A DNA stretch of 64,000 nt from Crotalaria pallida (Eukaryota; Streptophyta; Magnoliopsida; Fabales; Fabaceae): assembly GCA_037953625.1 (NCBI GenBank), contig CM075651.1, positions 132,956,501-133,020,500 of the forward strand, in the 5' to 3' direction. The notes under the pieces were generated by a model. It saw only the letters and a program-made list of their open reading frames with translations. It was not told the DNA's origin and did not search any database. Every line of letters starts with the position of its first letter. Within the stretch, counting starts at the first letter, position 1. Below are positions 1 through 12,089 of the stretch, piece by piece. The position numbers and the translations under genes were made by a program.

Positions 1-15
1 GTTGAGAAAGCGAAG

Positions 16-3000
16 ATGATTTCTACAGTTCCACAGTCCCCTAGCCACTCAGTGGGGTCATCTCTGCTTTATTCCCGTTTAGCGTGTCAGAAGTTCCCTT
101 GGTCTTCTTTGCGTTTTCATGGGCGTCTGCAAGCCACTAGGGGGTGGGCCGAGTGGGTGGCCCACGTGTTCAAGGAGGACCCTCCGTTCGTGCAGACCCT
201 GGAGCGAGTAGGGATTGCAGCGGCTATCATGGAGTCCCCAAAATTGACCGTGAAAAAGAAAAGCAAAGATCTGGATCTCCTTGTCCAGCGCTGGTGTACT
301 TCAACCCATACTTTCCTTACCTCATGGGGCGAGTTCACGCCCACTTTGGAGGACGTAATGATGTTACTGAAACTCCCAGCTTTCGGTGAGCAATCTCTTT
401 CCCTTTCTTCAATTGATAGTCACGTTCTGGACATGGCCAGGGATTTGAAAGTAGCTATAGTGAAGAGTGCTCGGCATTCCCGTGATTTGTTCAAACGCCA
501 TAGAGGTGAGGTTACAGTGGGTTCATCTGGGCATAGGTCTAGGAAAGCTGATACTTTGAAATATACCTTTGCTACATGGGTGCGTTATTTTTATGGTGAC
601 TTTGTTGGTGATGTTTTTCAGTCTGGCCCTGTAGTAGACCCACGCCTTCAGAGGGCTGCTTTTATTTCTTTCTGGCTTAGTCGTTTTATTTTTCCGGGAC
701 CGCCGTGGGAGTCTGTTAGTCCAGCGGTGTTTATTTTCGCCTGTCTTCTTTCCAATGGTGTATGCCTTCCTCTGGCTCCTCTTTATCTAGGTGGTTTTTA
801 TGCACGGCTAGACCAACTTGCTGATCTGATGCGTAATTTCCTTTGGGCGTTGTCTTGTGAATTCTTTCTTAGACTTGATATTTTTGCAGTACTTTCTCTT
901 TGAGAGGTTCCCTGGCTACGGCCCTACTCGTCTTTCTGCCTCGTCTTTTCCTCAGCCTCAAACCTCTGGTGATGCCCCCCGTCACCACTTCCACGCTCTT
1001 GGGGTTGGTCTGGTGGACGTCCTAGTCGTTCTCTTTCAAAAGTGAATGATGACGAGTCTGCTTTTGTGTTCCGTCCTTATATTAGCGGTTTGTATGCTGG
1101 GTTCGAAGGTCTTCATGATGTATATGATGAAACAAAGTTTAATTCTCGCAATAATAGTTCACTCCGAGTAGAAGGTGCTTTTGACTTGTGGCTCCTGATA
1201 GTTTCTCCTCGTTTATTACCTGGCTTTGTATTGACTGACAACATAGGGTCTTTTGGCGCGGCATTGTATCCTTACGCCTACAGGACTGATCGTGTAGCAA
1301 GACAATTCAGACTTGATCAGCCCCCTTGTACTCCTTCATTGAATGGGCCAGATGCCCTTGGCTGTCTAAGTGCTGTTCTATTCCGTCCTTCTTCCGATTT
1401 GCTACCTTTTGATGCTTCACGGTTTGTCCCCTTTTCCCGTGTAGGTGGTGCTTTGTGGGATTGGTTCGATCATCGGGATGCCTTGTTCCAAGCTATCAAG
1501 CGTTACATATCTTCACCCAGTATTTCTGCTCCTCCCTCCATGAGGATTATTCGTAAAGATCCTTACTACACTCCCTTGACTAGTAAAGATTGTGCAGGTA
1601 TCTTCTTCTTTCTTTGATTCGCATCTGTTATTATTAATTTTATACTTACTGTATCTTGTGTTAACTTTTCTTCTTCTTGTTGTGCGTCACAGGTTCATTT
1701 GTTGCCTCTAAGACAAAGGTTACTTCTTCTAAAAGGAAACTTAGTGCAACCAAGCCTTCCCCTTCTCTGAAAGCTGGGAAAACATCTGCCCCTCCTCCCA
1801 AAAAGCAGAAAGAGGGTGTAGCCACTGCTACTCCTACTTTGCCCTGCCGTCGCTCACTTCGTCGATTGTCTTTACGCCCTGTTGTTTCTGACGGGTGGCC
1901 TGCAGATCACGTGGACTTGGTTGATGACGAAGATACTGGTTCTCTTGTGGCTGCTGTTTCAGTTCCCCTTGATGCTGTCGGGAGTGGTGCGAGCGTATAC
2001 GACTCTCTCTACTCTTCTTCGGTTCATGCTACTGCTGACATTCCTCTTTCTCCCCTAGTGATTCACGTTCCTTCGACTCCTCCACCAGAGTCTCTAGGTT
2101 TTGTCTTTTACTTATTTCATTATGCATTTCTTAGCTGACTGTGCTTTTGATGGTTACTCTTGTTTTTTTTTCTTTTTCAGGTGACCTCGCTTTAGTCGAT
2201 CCTCTTATTGCTGATGTTGAACCAGTCTCTGTTGTCGGCGTTGAGTCGACCCCTGCTACTACCGATGCTGATCCTCGTGGAGTCGTTCTCACCTCTATTC
2301 CTGTTGTTGCTACTAATGCACTAGCTGATGTTGTTACTGCTACAATCGCGTCTGGCGAGGATGCTGTTGTTCCTACTTCCATTCCCGTGGTTGCTGATAC
2401 TGATGCACCGGCTGAGGTTATCGTTAGTGTAGTCGTGTCTGGCGAAGGCGTTATACGTACCGATGCTCCTTTGCCTGCCTTGCGTAAGTTACCCTTCCTT
2501 ATTCTTCTCCCCATAATTTCTCTCTTCTCTCTTCTTTTTTTTTTACTTTTTTTTAACTTTCATAATACTCTATGACAGTGATCCCCTTTTTCGTGTGTGC
2601 AGGGCGTTCTCTTCCTGATCTGTCTAGTGCTTTGCCTGCTTCAGATTTTGCGCTTTTCAGATCCTTTTTCGAAGCACACCCTGACCTACTGCTGTCTTCC
2701 CCTTCCTTATCCCTTCCCTATCGAGAACAGGGGTATCGTGCTTTCGTGAATTTCCTCCGACTTTGCGAGAGTCATGCTATCTCAGACTTGCTGACTACAC
2801 ACAACATCCTCTTCCTAGGCCATCTCTCTTCTATGCAACTATTTGGTTTTGGTGGACCTTGGTTTGACAAGCCTCGCGACCTGATGCAACAAGTCGTCAT
2901 CTCTTTCTCTCCTGAAATGGTAAGGGAGATTAGTGATGCGGTGTCTTCCTCCGTTTCTCACCATGAAGGCCTTCTCAAGGAGATCAGTGAACTGAAGGCA

Positions 3001-3120
3001 AAGTTATGTGATGCCGAAGGACGGTTGGCTTCTCTGGACGAGTTGGTAGTAGACGTGGTTGCACGCAAACAGGCCTTTGACGATTTGTGTTCTTCTATTG
3101 GTCTTCTTCTTCGTCTTTAG
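16..3120 (+). pseudogene. Plant mobile domain (PMD, 'aminotransferase-like') gene, four exons, two frameshifts in exon 1
   Basis: Exons are 16-1597, 1693-2097, 2181-2483 and 2603-3120. All three introns have GT-AG ends and the same phase (1). Exon 1 encodes a PMD domain: a tryptophan-rich start, an RWC..THTF...WGE.TPTLEDV block (about 285-370), an FISFWLSRF.FP block (about 660-700) and an FLQYFLFERF block in another frame (about 880-910). Reading the family pattern needs two frame changes, near 838 (T run) and near 1000 (G run). Exon 2 is Lys/Ser/Pro-rich and nuclear-localisation-like, exon 3 Val/Ala-rich, and exon 4 ends in a predicted coiled coil. PMD proteins are known from the Arabidopsis MAIN/MAIL family and from transposons. 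Its tail-to-tail position with the gag-pol of element I suggests it is the convergent accessory gene of that element. It has no aminotransferase function despite the database name. Confidence 0.75.
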
Positions 3121-4230
3121 TATTTTCTTCTGGTTCTGTTTTGTTGTTGCAACTCCTTAGTTCGTCCTGTTTTGTATTAATTAAACTGCCTGGTTCTGTT
3201 TTGTTGGCACGACTCTTTCGTTTATTCAGTAGTACCTGCATTAGCACTATGTATGGACAAGTAGGCTTATATATGCCTTTTTAATCAAACAATATATTAT
3301 CTGTTCTCAGTTTATCATCTGTAGTGCGTCTTGTGATTGTTCGCCTTTTCATCCTTAGAATTACACTGATATGTCACAAGGAAATGAAACAAAAATAAGC
3401 TTCTACACACGTTTTCGTACAAATTTCAGCTTCTTGTACTAATTAAAATCCAGGGGCAAGAATCCAACGATATAATTAAAACAAGTGCACTAATTTTGAT
3501 GGTATAAGCGATCACATAGCTTTCTTAAAATTCAAGAATCTCTTTGTTTGAATCTCAATGGAGTCTCCTCCTTTCTCATTTCTCATACGAATGCCGGGGC
3601 GCGACCCGGTAACTACATCATTCGCATTTGGTCTATTCGTAACGCTTTGACAATTCTTTTGTCCTTAGTACGTCCGAATTTGTTTGACCCTTGCGAGTAC
3701 CCAGGGAGTGACCATTTCAGGTACCCACGTGAGCCCAAGTTCTGCTTGGACCTTTATCCATATCATGGCTGCGGAGAATATGACTCATTCAACCACCCAA
3801 TCCATCTAAAGTGTTGGGTTTTGATAACCACTCCGTACACTTAGATCTTCCAAGTTTAGGCATTATGGTCCTCTTGGTCACTTGGGTGTATGGCCGCATT
3901 TGTTCTTTTTCTTCTCTACGTACACATTTTTTTTATTATATTATCGTCAAAAATTATGTGTTTTATTTTATTTGCATAAATTTGAGCTATCCTGGAGAAT
4001 GTCTATGCCACAGTAAGGTAATGCTAGATTATTACCGAATTAAAATGAAACTAACAATGTGGACCAAACAGCAATGTAGACTTTCATTCTCAAAAATGAT
4101 GCTCAAAATATGTTGAGGACATATTCTATTGTTTCCTCAACATATGTCTACAAAGCTTTTACAGAGCACTTATACGTGCATACATCAACAGGAATCAAAA
4201 TCTAGAAACCTATCCATTACAATAATACCT
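3121..4230. other. Convergent spacer of element I, no gene
   Basis: AT-rich stretch between the stop of the plus-strand PMD gene and the stop of the minus-strand gag-pol frame. It should hold both 3' UTRs. I see no LTR-like copy of 10328-11002, no ORF with recognisable content and no clear repeat. Confidence 0.5.
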
Positions 4231-7200
4231 TTAAGCATAATATTTCTTTATATATTTAAAATTTAAAGGGCCTATCCTTTTCTGAGTTTCTGGGTTCAAA
4301 AGGAAACAGTACCCGCTTGGATGTGCCTCTTGGATTATGAACGGGCCTTCCCACTTTGGCATTCATTTACTGATATTGGCTTTCCTCATGACGGCGTCGG
4401 TGGCCTTCATCACTAGCTCCCCCTCACCAAACATCCTGGGTATAACCAATTTCTCATATGCTAGCATGACCCTTCGATTGTGTCACATCAGCTGCTCCTG
4501 GGCTTTGTCTCTTTCTCCTTCCAAAAATTCTGCTTGCTCCTCATGCCTTTCCTCATTCCCTCTGATCATTCTTGCTGATGGGATCATCACCTCTGTTGGT
4601 AATGTAGCTTCAGCACCATACACCAACGAGAAGGGCGTGGCTTTCGTTGTGCCATGTTGAGTGGTTCTGTATGCTCATAATGCCAATGGTAGATATTCAC
4701 TCCAATCCTCAGGAGCATCACTGACCATCCTTCTCAATATGCAAATCAATATTTTATTGGTGGCTTCTACTTGTCCATTGGATTGGGGATAATAAGGCGT
4801 GGATCTATGATGTGTGATTCCAAAGTTCTTCAATGTGTCTGTCATCCTTTCATTGACAAAGTGTGTCCCATTGTTTGATACTATGCATTTGGGGAGACCA
4901 AATCTGCATATAATATTTTCCTTGATAAACTCCACCACCGTCTCCGCATTGGCGTTGGTTGTTGCTTCAACTTCCACCCATTTAGTAAACTGCTCAGTTG
5001 CAGCCAGGATCCATTTCTTCTTTCTGGATGGAGGGTCTATTGGTCCCACAAAATCTAACGCCCATGTGTGAAAGGGGTAAGGGGAGCTGAGCCCTTGCAT
5101 ACTTAGTGCTGGGGCGTGTATCTTATTTTCATGATCTTGACATTCCTTGCATTTCCTAGCGTACTCTTCTGCTTCTGCCCTCATGTTTGGCCAGTAATAC
5201 CCTATCCGCAATAGCTCATACCACAATGGTCTCCCTCCTTTATGTCTCCCACATGCTCCTTTATGGACTTCCTTCATCACCTTTTCTTTGTCTTCCCCAT
5301 CTAGACATCTCAGTATTTCCCCTGTAAAGCTTTTTCTGAACAATTCCCCTTTTTCGTAGAAGTATCTATTGGCCTTCCTTTTTATCTTTTTTGCTTCAAC
5401 CTTGTCCTCAGGCAGATGTCCTTCTTCCAAGAAATCTTTCAACGCCGTTCTCCAGTCCCCTTAAATTTTCCCCACCTCTCCTTCCTCTCTAGCTTCTTAG
5501 CACTGTGTGCATGCGGCTTGGATGGCGTCACACCGTTGTTTCATTGTTGGCCAAAAAATGCATATTCTCTGCAGGCGCCTGTATAATCCAGGCCCCACCT
5601 GCCCGCATATGCTAGCATGCAACCTTTCCTTTTTCTTTGTTCCTTCTTCCTCTGTTACACACTTCAACAGCAAGCCTTCTCCATTCCTCTTGTACAACCT
5701 TCCCTCTATCAAACAAAAATCTTTTGCTGTCCTTGTCAACGCCCTGCCTTTCAGTTGTTGTGTTATGACTTGTTTCCAGTCACCTTTCTTTGTTATTGCA
5801 TCTTCCCCAACTCCTTTGTTTTTCTTTACTCTTCTGAACTGGACCACAACTTCTCCATCCGAGGAGTTTGCACTACATCCAATAGTGGCTAATGCATCCG
5901 CTTGTTTGTTTTGGGCTCTGGGTATGTGCTCCAACTCCTCCACTTGAAATTCTTCCATTTCTTGCAAGGCGCGTTCTCTGCACAAGGCGAGCGCTGCATC
6001 CTTCACGCTGTATTCTCCTTTGAGCTGCTTAATTATTAAATTTGAATCCCCTCTAATGGCTAATCTCTTTATCTGCATTTCTTTGGAGATCCCTAATCCA
6101 GTAATTAATGCTTCATATTCTGCCTCATTCTTTGTGCACGGGAAATCCAGGCTAAGTGCAAAAGTGAGCGTATCACCCCTTTCATTTGTTAACGTGATAC
6201 CAGCCCCGCCTTGGCTCTTCTGAGATGCAGAGGGCGTTCCGTCAAATGTCATTGTCCACTGCCCTTCTTCTTCACACCTCCCTATCTCATATATCATTCC
6301 TTCTGTACCTTCCCCACTTTCTTCTTCGACTCTGGGTGGGAAAATTGCCAATAAATCTGCCAACGCCGGACTTTTCAAAGCCGAAGGGGGTACCATGCTA
6401 ATCTCGTACTCAGTGAGCGTAAGTGCCCATTTGGATGCCCTCCCTGTCAATACTGGCCCTTGCAACAGATACCTTATTCCTTCAGATCTAGTCACCACCT
6501 GAATACTATATGCCTGGAAATAATGTCGGTATTTTTGTGAGGCATACAGCAACGCCAGGCATTGCTTTTCCTTCACAGTGTATCTCGCTTCCGCATCCCT
6601 CATTGTTCTACTGAAGTAGACGACAGGGCATTCCACATTTTCTTTTTCTTGAGCAAGCAACCCATTCAAAGAAGTTTCTGCAATTGCTAGATATAACCTC
6701 AGTGGCTTCCCGCTCTCAGGGACACTCATGACTTGTGTTGATGTTAGTACTGACTTGATTTTTTCAAACGCCCTTTGGTGATGCTCCTTCCACACAAATT
6801 CGGATGTCTCCTTTAATAGCCCTCTGAATGGACTTATGAGCTCACTCATTGCAAGGATAAACCTTCTGATATACCCCAGCTTTCCCATTATCTTTTGCAG
6901 CTCTTTTCTGGTCTTTGGTGCACTCAGTTCTTGGACTGCTTTTATCTTTTCCTCTTCCGCTGAGACTCCATGTTGGTGCACCTTGAAACCCAAAAAACAC
7001 CCAGAGGAGACACCAAATTTACACTTGAGGGGGTTCATCCTCAATTTGTACTTCTTACACCTTATGAATACCACCCTCAAATTCTTCAAATGGTCTTCCT
7101 TTTTCTTGGACTTGACTACCAAGTCATCTACATAGTCCTCCACTATTTTGTGCATCATATCACGAAATATGGCTGTCATAGCCCTTTGATAGGTAGCCCC

Positions 7201-10200
7201 AGCGTTCTTCAGTCCAAAAGGCATCACCCTGTAATAAAAGTTTCCTATCGGCGTTCTGAAGGCTGTCTTTTCCTCATCTTTTGGGGCCATGCGTATCTGA
7301 TTATACCCGCTGAATCCATCCATAAAATACAAACGCTCATGTTCTGTTGTGGTGTCTACCATGCTATCCACGTGCGGCAATGGAAAATCGTCTTTCGGGC
7401 ATGCCTTGTTGAGGTCCCGAAAGTCTACACAACATCGTATCTGCCCGCTTTCCTTCTTGACAGGCACAATATTGGCCAACCATGTGGGGTGTTGTATTGG
7501 CCTGATGAATTGGGCTCCCAACAGCTTCTCTATTTCCTTCTTTATCTGCTCTTCAATGTCCAACCCAAACTTCCTGGGTGGTTGCTTAACTGGCCTTGCC
7601 CCTTCTTTAACAGCCAGGTTGTGAGTTACCAAGGTAGTGCTTAGCCCAGACATCTCATGATACTCCCATGCAAATACTTCACCGTACTCTTTGAGCAATC
7701 CTATTAACTCATTCTTTTCTGCTTCCGTCAGGGCGTTGCTTATAAACAGAGGTCTTTTATCATCCTCGGTACCAATATTTATTTCTTCCACCCCATCCCC
7801 TGAGAATGCCCCTTTCTCCTCTTCTTCGGCGTTCTAGACTTCCTCTATCCGTTCTCTCCACGGTATATTTACCGCTTCGAGAAGTCCGGGGCTGGCCAGC
7901 TGAGATAACTTGGGTCTGGCCAACCCCACGTTTTCCTATAAGACGCGCCACTCCGTCGTACCATCAGGCAAACAAAACTTCTGGATTCTCTCCCCCTTTG
8001 TCTCCTTATGCTGTAAGGCTCCTTCTTGCCTAGAGCATTTGAATTGTTCTTCTGGTTTCCCACTTGCTTTTGCTCCTTCCTCTTCCTTTCCTGGGACGAA
8101 CGTTACCCTTTGTGATGGTTTTATGATGCTCGAACCCGTGGGGGCCACCTTGTCAAACACAGAAGCTTCAATCATATGCAACTCAAATACCTCGAATGAG
8201 GCTTGCACGCCGGGTATTGTAATATCTCTCTCCCTGAAATTGGATTTTACTATCTGATGAAGCGTTGATGGCACACACTGATGTTGATGGATCCAGGGCC
8301 TTCCCAACAAGATATGGTAACTTGGATCCCCATCTACTATCTGGAACTTGTTAGGCGTCTTGAGAGGACCCACCTCCAGGTTCAGCACGATACACGCCCT
8401 TGCCCTCACCATTGCTCCATTAAAGGCATTCAATCTCATTGATGACTCCCTCAAACATGCAGCTGGAAACCCCAAGGCCTCAAAAACATGGGTAGGTATT
8501 ATGTTGACGCCCGACCCATTATCTATTAACACTCGCCTCACTTTCACACCTTCTACTGAAGCTTCCACATACAGGGGTCTGTTGTGGCAAAATCCTTGAT
8601 CATACTCCACTGGTTCTTTGAACACTATATCTGTGGCATGAGCTTTGGCCATTCTGGTTAAGGGAGAGTTAACTGCACACAAGTTACTCCCACCTCTTCT
8701 GATGATGACGTCAGCCAATGCCTTGACAGCGTCCTCTTGTACTTGTTCTCCTAGGTTCAGTTGGGCGAACAAAATGCGGAACCCCCTAGTCTTAGCTATC
8801 CCTCATTGAAGTATGTCTCTCAACTCTTCCTCATCATCTTCTATCACCTCTGCATCCCCCATGATGATATCTTCCACTGCACTGATGACGTTCATAGAGT
8901 GGTTAGGCAAGGGCCTTGTCCTCAGGTCTTCCTCCGTCCTTTCCGCCGGTAACAACAACTTGCCCGCCTTCACTTGATTGTGAAACAACCTCCTTATCAC
9001 ATAGCAATCCATGGTTCCGTGTGAGTTTGCGTCCCTATGAACTGCACAGTACCGAGGGTCTTCATACTCCTTTGCGGTAGGTGGGCGTCGTTGATCACCG
9101 TCCCTAAGGAGTCCTTCCTTGAACGACTCCTCAACTAATTGATACGTGAGTTCCTTTGATATTGGAAGTTTCGGGGGCTTTTCCTCTCTACTGTATCTCT
9201 TGGGAGGTGGCACCATCTTGTAATTCTTCTTCCTCCCCTTTTCTTCCACAGCGTATGTCTTCAACGAGGCGTCCTCCTTAGTATGCTTCCCTTGCCTTCG
9301 CATTGCTTCAGCCACATCTGTTGCTTTTCTCAACAGCTCTGCAAAAGTTGTGATCTCACTTAGTTCTAAGAAAATTTGAGATCCATCCTCCACATTTTTT
9401 ATGCACCCATACACCAAATCAGCTTCCGGCAGCGTCTCCCTATAGTGTAATGCTTTGTCCCTGTATCTTTTAATGAATGCCACCAGCCCTTCTCCCGATT
9501 TCTGTTTTACCCTTCCAAGATCCATTATGTGTAATGCCCCTTCTTCTTCTAGGAATTTGTTGCAAAATTCTGCTACCATTTCGTCCCATGTGCAGATTGA
9601 TCCAGGGCGTAACTTTGAGTACCATGTGAACGCCCTTCCTGTCAATGACTTAGAGAACTCCCTCAGGCGTAAACACCGGTCCTGGCTATATACACCCAGG
9701 TCATCAAGGTATGTCATGACGTGCTCCCTGGCACTCCCAGATCCATCAAACTTGCGAAAATTTGGAGGTTGGTACCCTGGAGGGAATGGTTGCATGAGCG
9801 TTTCCATCCCAAAAGGAGGGCGTACTTCAACAATCACTATGTTGCCTATTCTGTGTGCTTCAAGCATCCTCTTGACCTCAGCTTGGGTGATAGGGGCATC
9901 CTCCTCTTTCCTCAAGGCCTGTTCCACTCTCTGCCCTCTCCCCTCCTCGTGTCTTCCTCTCTTCTCTGCCTAGGCTTGCATTTCTGCCATCATCTTTGCC
10001 AAGGCGTTCTGATTAGCAATGAGAGAGTTCAGCATTGTAGTGGGGATAGTCACCTGATCTGTGTTGTGTGCCATTTGGGGCAAAGGTTTCTCCAAACTCC
10101 CTAAGAGATTCATCTCTGGCCTGGCTTCCTCCTCTTGTACCACTCTTGGTCCTGTAACAGCATCTCCCTGTGCAAGTGGGGTAGTGACAAGTGGTGGACT

Positions 10201-10287
10201 CTCTTCGTCAGGGAAGTTGAGGCTAAATGATAGCCTCTTGGGCGTGACCCTTGCTCCTCTTACTGTTCCCTCCTGCTCTGCATCCAT
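4231..10287 (-). pseudogene. Element I gag-pol polyprotein, one frame with nine nonsense codons
   Basis: 2019 codons run from ATG at 10287 to TAA at 4231-4233 in one unbroken frame. Internal stops lie at 9970, 8803, 7936, 7834, 5497, 5461, 4675, 4483 and 4363 (lower coordinate of each). Domains in order: gag core (about residues 165-260); protease with DNGSG (about 590); RT with FMDGFSGYNQI and YVDD (7123-7134, residue 1052); RNase H with D, E, D, D acidic residues (about 1350-1460); a zinc-binding-like segment ending WPTMKQRCDAIQAACTQC; a second zinc-binding segment ending in ARKCKECQ; then the integrase core. The second catalytic Asp of the integrase reads Asn (codon 4873-4875, SNNGTHF). 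The C-terminal KWEGPF and AHPSGYC motifs close the frame. Inactive. Confidence 0.9.
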
Positions 10288-10308
10288 TGTTTCTTTGTTG
10301 CCCTAATC

Positions 10309-10327
10309 TCCCTAGTGGAGTCGCCAA
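10309..10327 (-). other. Primer-binding site of element I
   Basis: On the minus strand the sequence TTGGCGACTCCACTAGGGA lies 21 bases before the gag ATG. It closely matches the TGGCGACTCC-type primer-binding sites known from Ogre-like Tat elements. The base after the presumed LTR end does not follow a clean CA, so the LTR boundary stays open. Confidence 0.65.
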
Positions 10328-11002
10328 TTATTTCAGTCTAGTTTTTTGAGGAATGATTAATGCTAGTAATCTGGGTTAGTAAGCTTAAGAGATTGGGTTT
10401 TTGGACAAGATATCAACAAAAGGATTTCTCAAAGGAAGGTAGCAAGGTGACGAACCAATGGGTTTGGTTCAGAGACCTTCGTAAGAAAGGATGAAACGCA
10501 AGCACCTTAGTTACAGTGGCCAATGGTTTTTCTCTTGTGGGTGTTACTGTTGTTTTTTGCTCTGCCCTTCTCATCTCCCTCACTCTCCTTTTATAACCTC
10601 CCTCTCCCTCTTATGTTTCTCTCTCTCTTTGACCTTTCTTTTCACCTTTTCTTTGCCTCAATCACTATTCCCTAACGGTGGCTCTCTTTTTCCTATGTTT
10701 TCTTTCAGTCATTCTTCTTAAGGTGACCAAAAAGATGTCTTTCTTTTGGCCCAGGGGTATAAGACCCCATTTTGGTGAATGAACTTCTCAAGTGTAGAAA
10801 TTCAAAGATGTTACTGGCCACTGTCTCCTTGATGCTTGCTTTTCGGGTCTCTGAAGCAGCCTCCCCTTGAGCCTCACGCCCAGCTCGGGGAGCACGCCCA
10901 TTGAAAGCCAGCCAAGCCACGCTCACTCCAAGAGTTCCCACTGGTTTTCCCTCTGGCCCATCACGTCATCCTTCCGTGATTGGCCCAATAGAGGAAAGCC
11001 CA
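10328..11002 (-). other. Presumed 5' LTR/leader of element I, partly cut off
   Basis: Non-coding DNA between the primer-binding site and the MULE target duplication. It contains a long pyrimidine-rich block on the plus strand (about 10530-10720). It lies where the 5' LTR of element I should be, but no second copy exists in the window to prove it. The MULE and element II were inserted at its far side, so the rest may continue at 14567-14577 and from 24528. Confidence 0.4.
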
Positions 11003-11613
11003 TTTCTTTTTGAGTTTTGGAATTTTCACCCCATGCATTATCCACACACCCCATTTTAAACTGTGAAATTACATTTATATCCTTTTTTAAAAATTAAGTT
11101 TTTACACCCCAATTGTTATCCCCACACCCCATGAAATTAACCCCACACCTCATCCCTTTCATCTTCCTAAACCCCACTAAATATAACCTCTCCAACACTC
11201 CAACAGTCCAACATCTCATAATCAAATCCTTATTTTCTTAAAACTTCTCATAAACCTCCAACCTTTCATATTCCCATTAACTTCCCAACATTCTTATCAT
11301 ATTTTGCTCCATATCAAATTTGAAGGTTGCTTCTCCTTTGCATTGCTCTTGTGATACTTGTTTTTTAAGGTACGTGCGTTTTTTTTTCACTGTTCGTGAA
11401 TATTCCGACAAACCAGATTCGGGAAAATAAAAAATTTTCCGACTCGGGTATTTCAGAAATTTGAAATTTATTTAAAAATATCATCTGATAATTTCCGAAA
11501 GACGTAATTCGGAAATTTTAGATATATCCCGACTTTTAGATTTCGGAATTTTCTGATATGTGTTTTTTTTTATGTTTATTATGCAGAAAATTATCTGATA
11601 TTTAAAAGAAGTC

Positions 11614-12009
11614 ATGGATAAAGCTAAAATAGAAGTGGTAGGCCTTGTCGATTATGGAGGTTCATTTTGTACTAGTCAATTGTTTGGTAGTCGGGAAGAA
11701 GTAGTTAAATTTGTGAAGAATGTTGGAAGGCAACAAGGCTTTATTTTGAATATTACTAGATCAGATGGAGGAAAAGGTTCTAGTCAAAGGGAAAGAGTTG
11801 TTTTTGGTTGCGAGAAAGGAGGCGCGTACAAGCCTTCAGGCAGCGGCAAATACATTACCGGATCAAAGAAGTGTAATTGCCCATTTGTTTTGTATGCTAG
11901 GCTAATTGTAAAAGGCGAAGGTTGGAGATTAGAAGTGAAATGTGGAAACCATAATCATCCTCCGTACGAGTCTTTGGTTGGACATGCTGAGGCTGGAAGG
12001 CTAGGCTAA
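11614..12009 (+). pseudogene. MULE transposase N-terminal fragment (FAR1-like DNA-binding region)
   Basis: 131 residues beginning MDKAKIEV. The pattern is a helix with a gene-like F..REE...V....GR..GF region, then an ITGSKKCNCPF motif and a KCGNHNHPPY motif with Cys and His spacing. This matches the zinc-binding N-terminal region of FAR1/MULE proteins as I know the family, including the ending GHAEAGRLG. The stop at 12007-12009 comes just after this domain and no DDE transposase core follows, so the gene is truncated. The ATG follows a 30-base upstream region that may be its leader. It lies inside the MULE ends, so it is most likely a remnant of the element's own transposase. Confidence 0.75.
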
Positions 12010-12089
12010 GTGACCGGTTGAATAGTTTCAGATCTCTTTTACCAAAAAAAATTTACTAATGGTGGGATTATTGATCTTTCAAATGACGG

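Larger units (their letters stand above)
1..11002 (-). mobile_element. Element I: decayed Ty3/gypsy (Tat/Ogre-like) LTR retrotransposon, left end outside window
   Basis: Read on the minus strand, the order is leader or LTR (about 11002-10328), primer-binding site (10327-10309), gag-protease-RT-RNase H-integrase (10287-4231), spacer, then a convergent plus-strand PMD gene (16-3120). No copy of the 10328-11002 sequence is visible below 4231. If the PMD gene belongs to the element, as the convergent genes of elements II-IV do, the 3' LTR should lie just left of the window. I could not define the LTR ends because the MULE and element II were inserted at the upstream border. Lineage (Tat/Ogre-like) is inferred from the primer-binding site and the RT and integrase wording. 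Confidence 0.7.

Noticed and set aside
16..1597. Aminotransferase gene
   Set aside because: The database label 'aminotransferase-like, plant mobile domain' does not reflect activity; no PLP-binding motif is visible.
3300..4230. 3' LTR of element I
   Set aside because: No similarity to 10328-11002 and no TG...CA pair with a target duplication found by eye.
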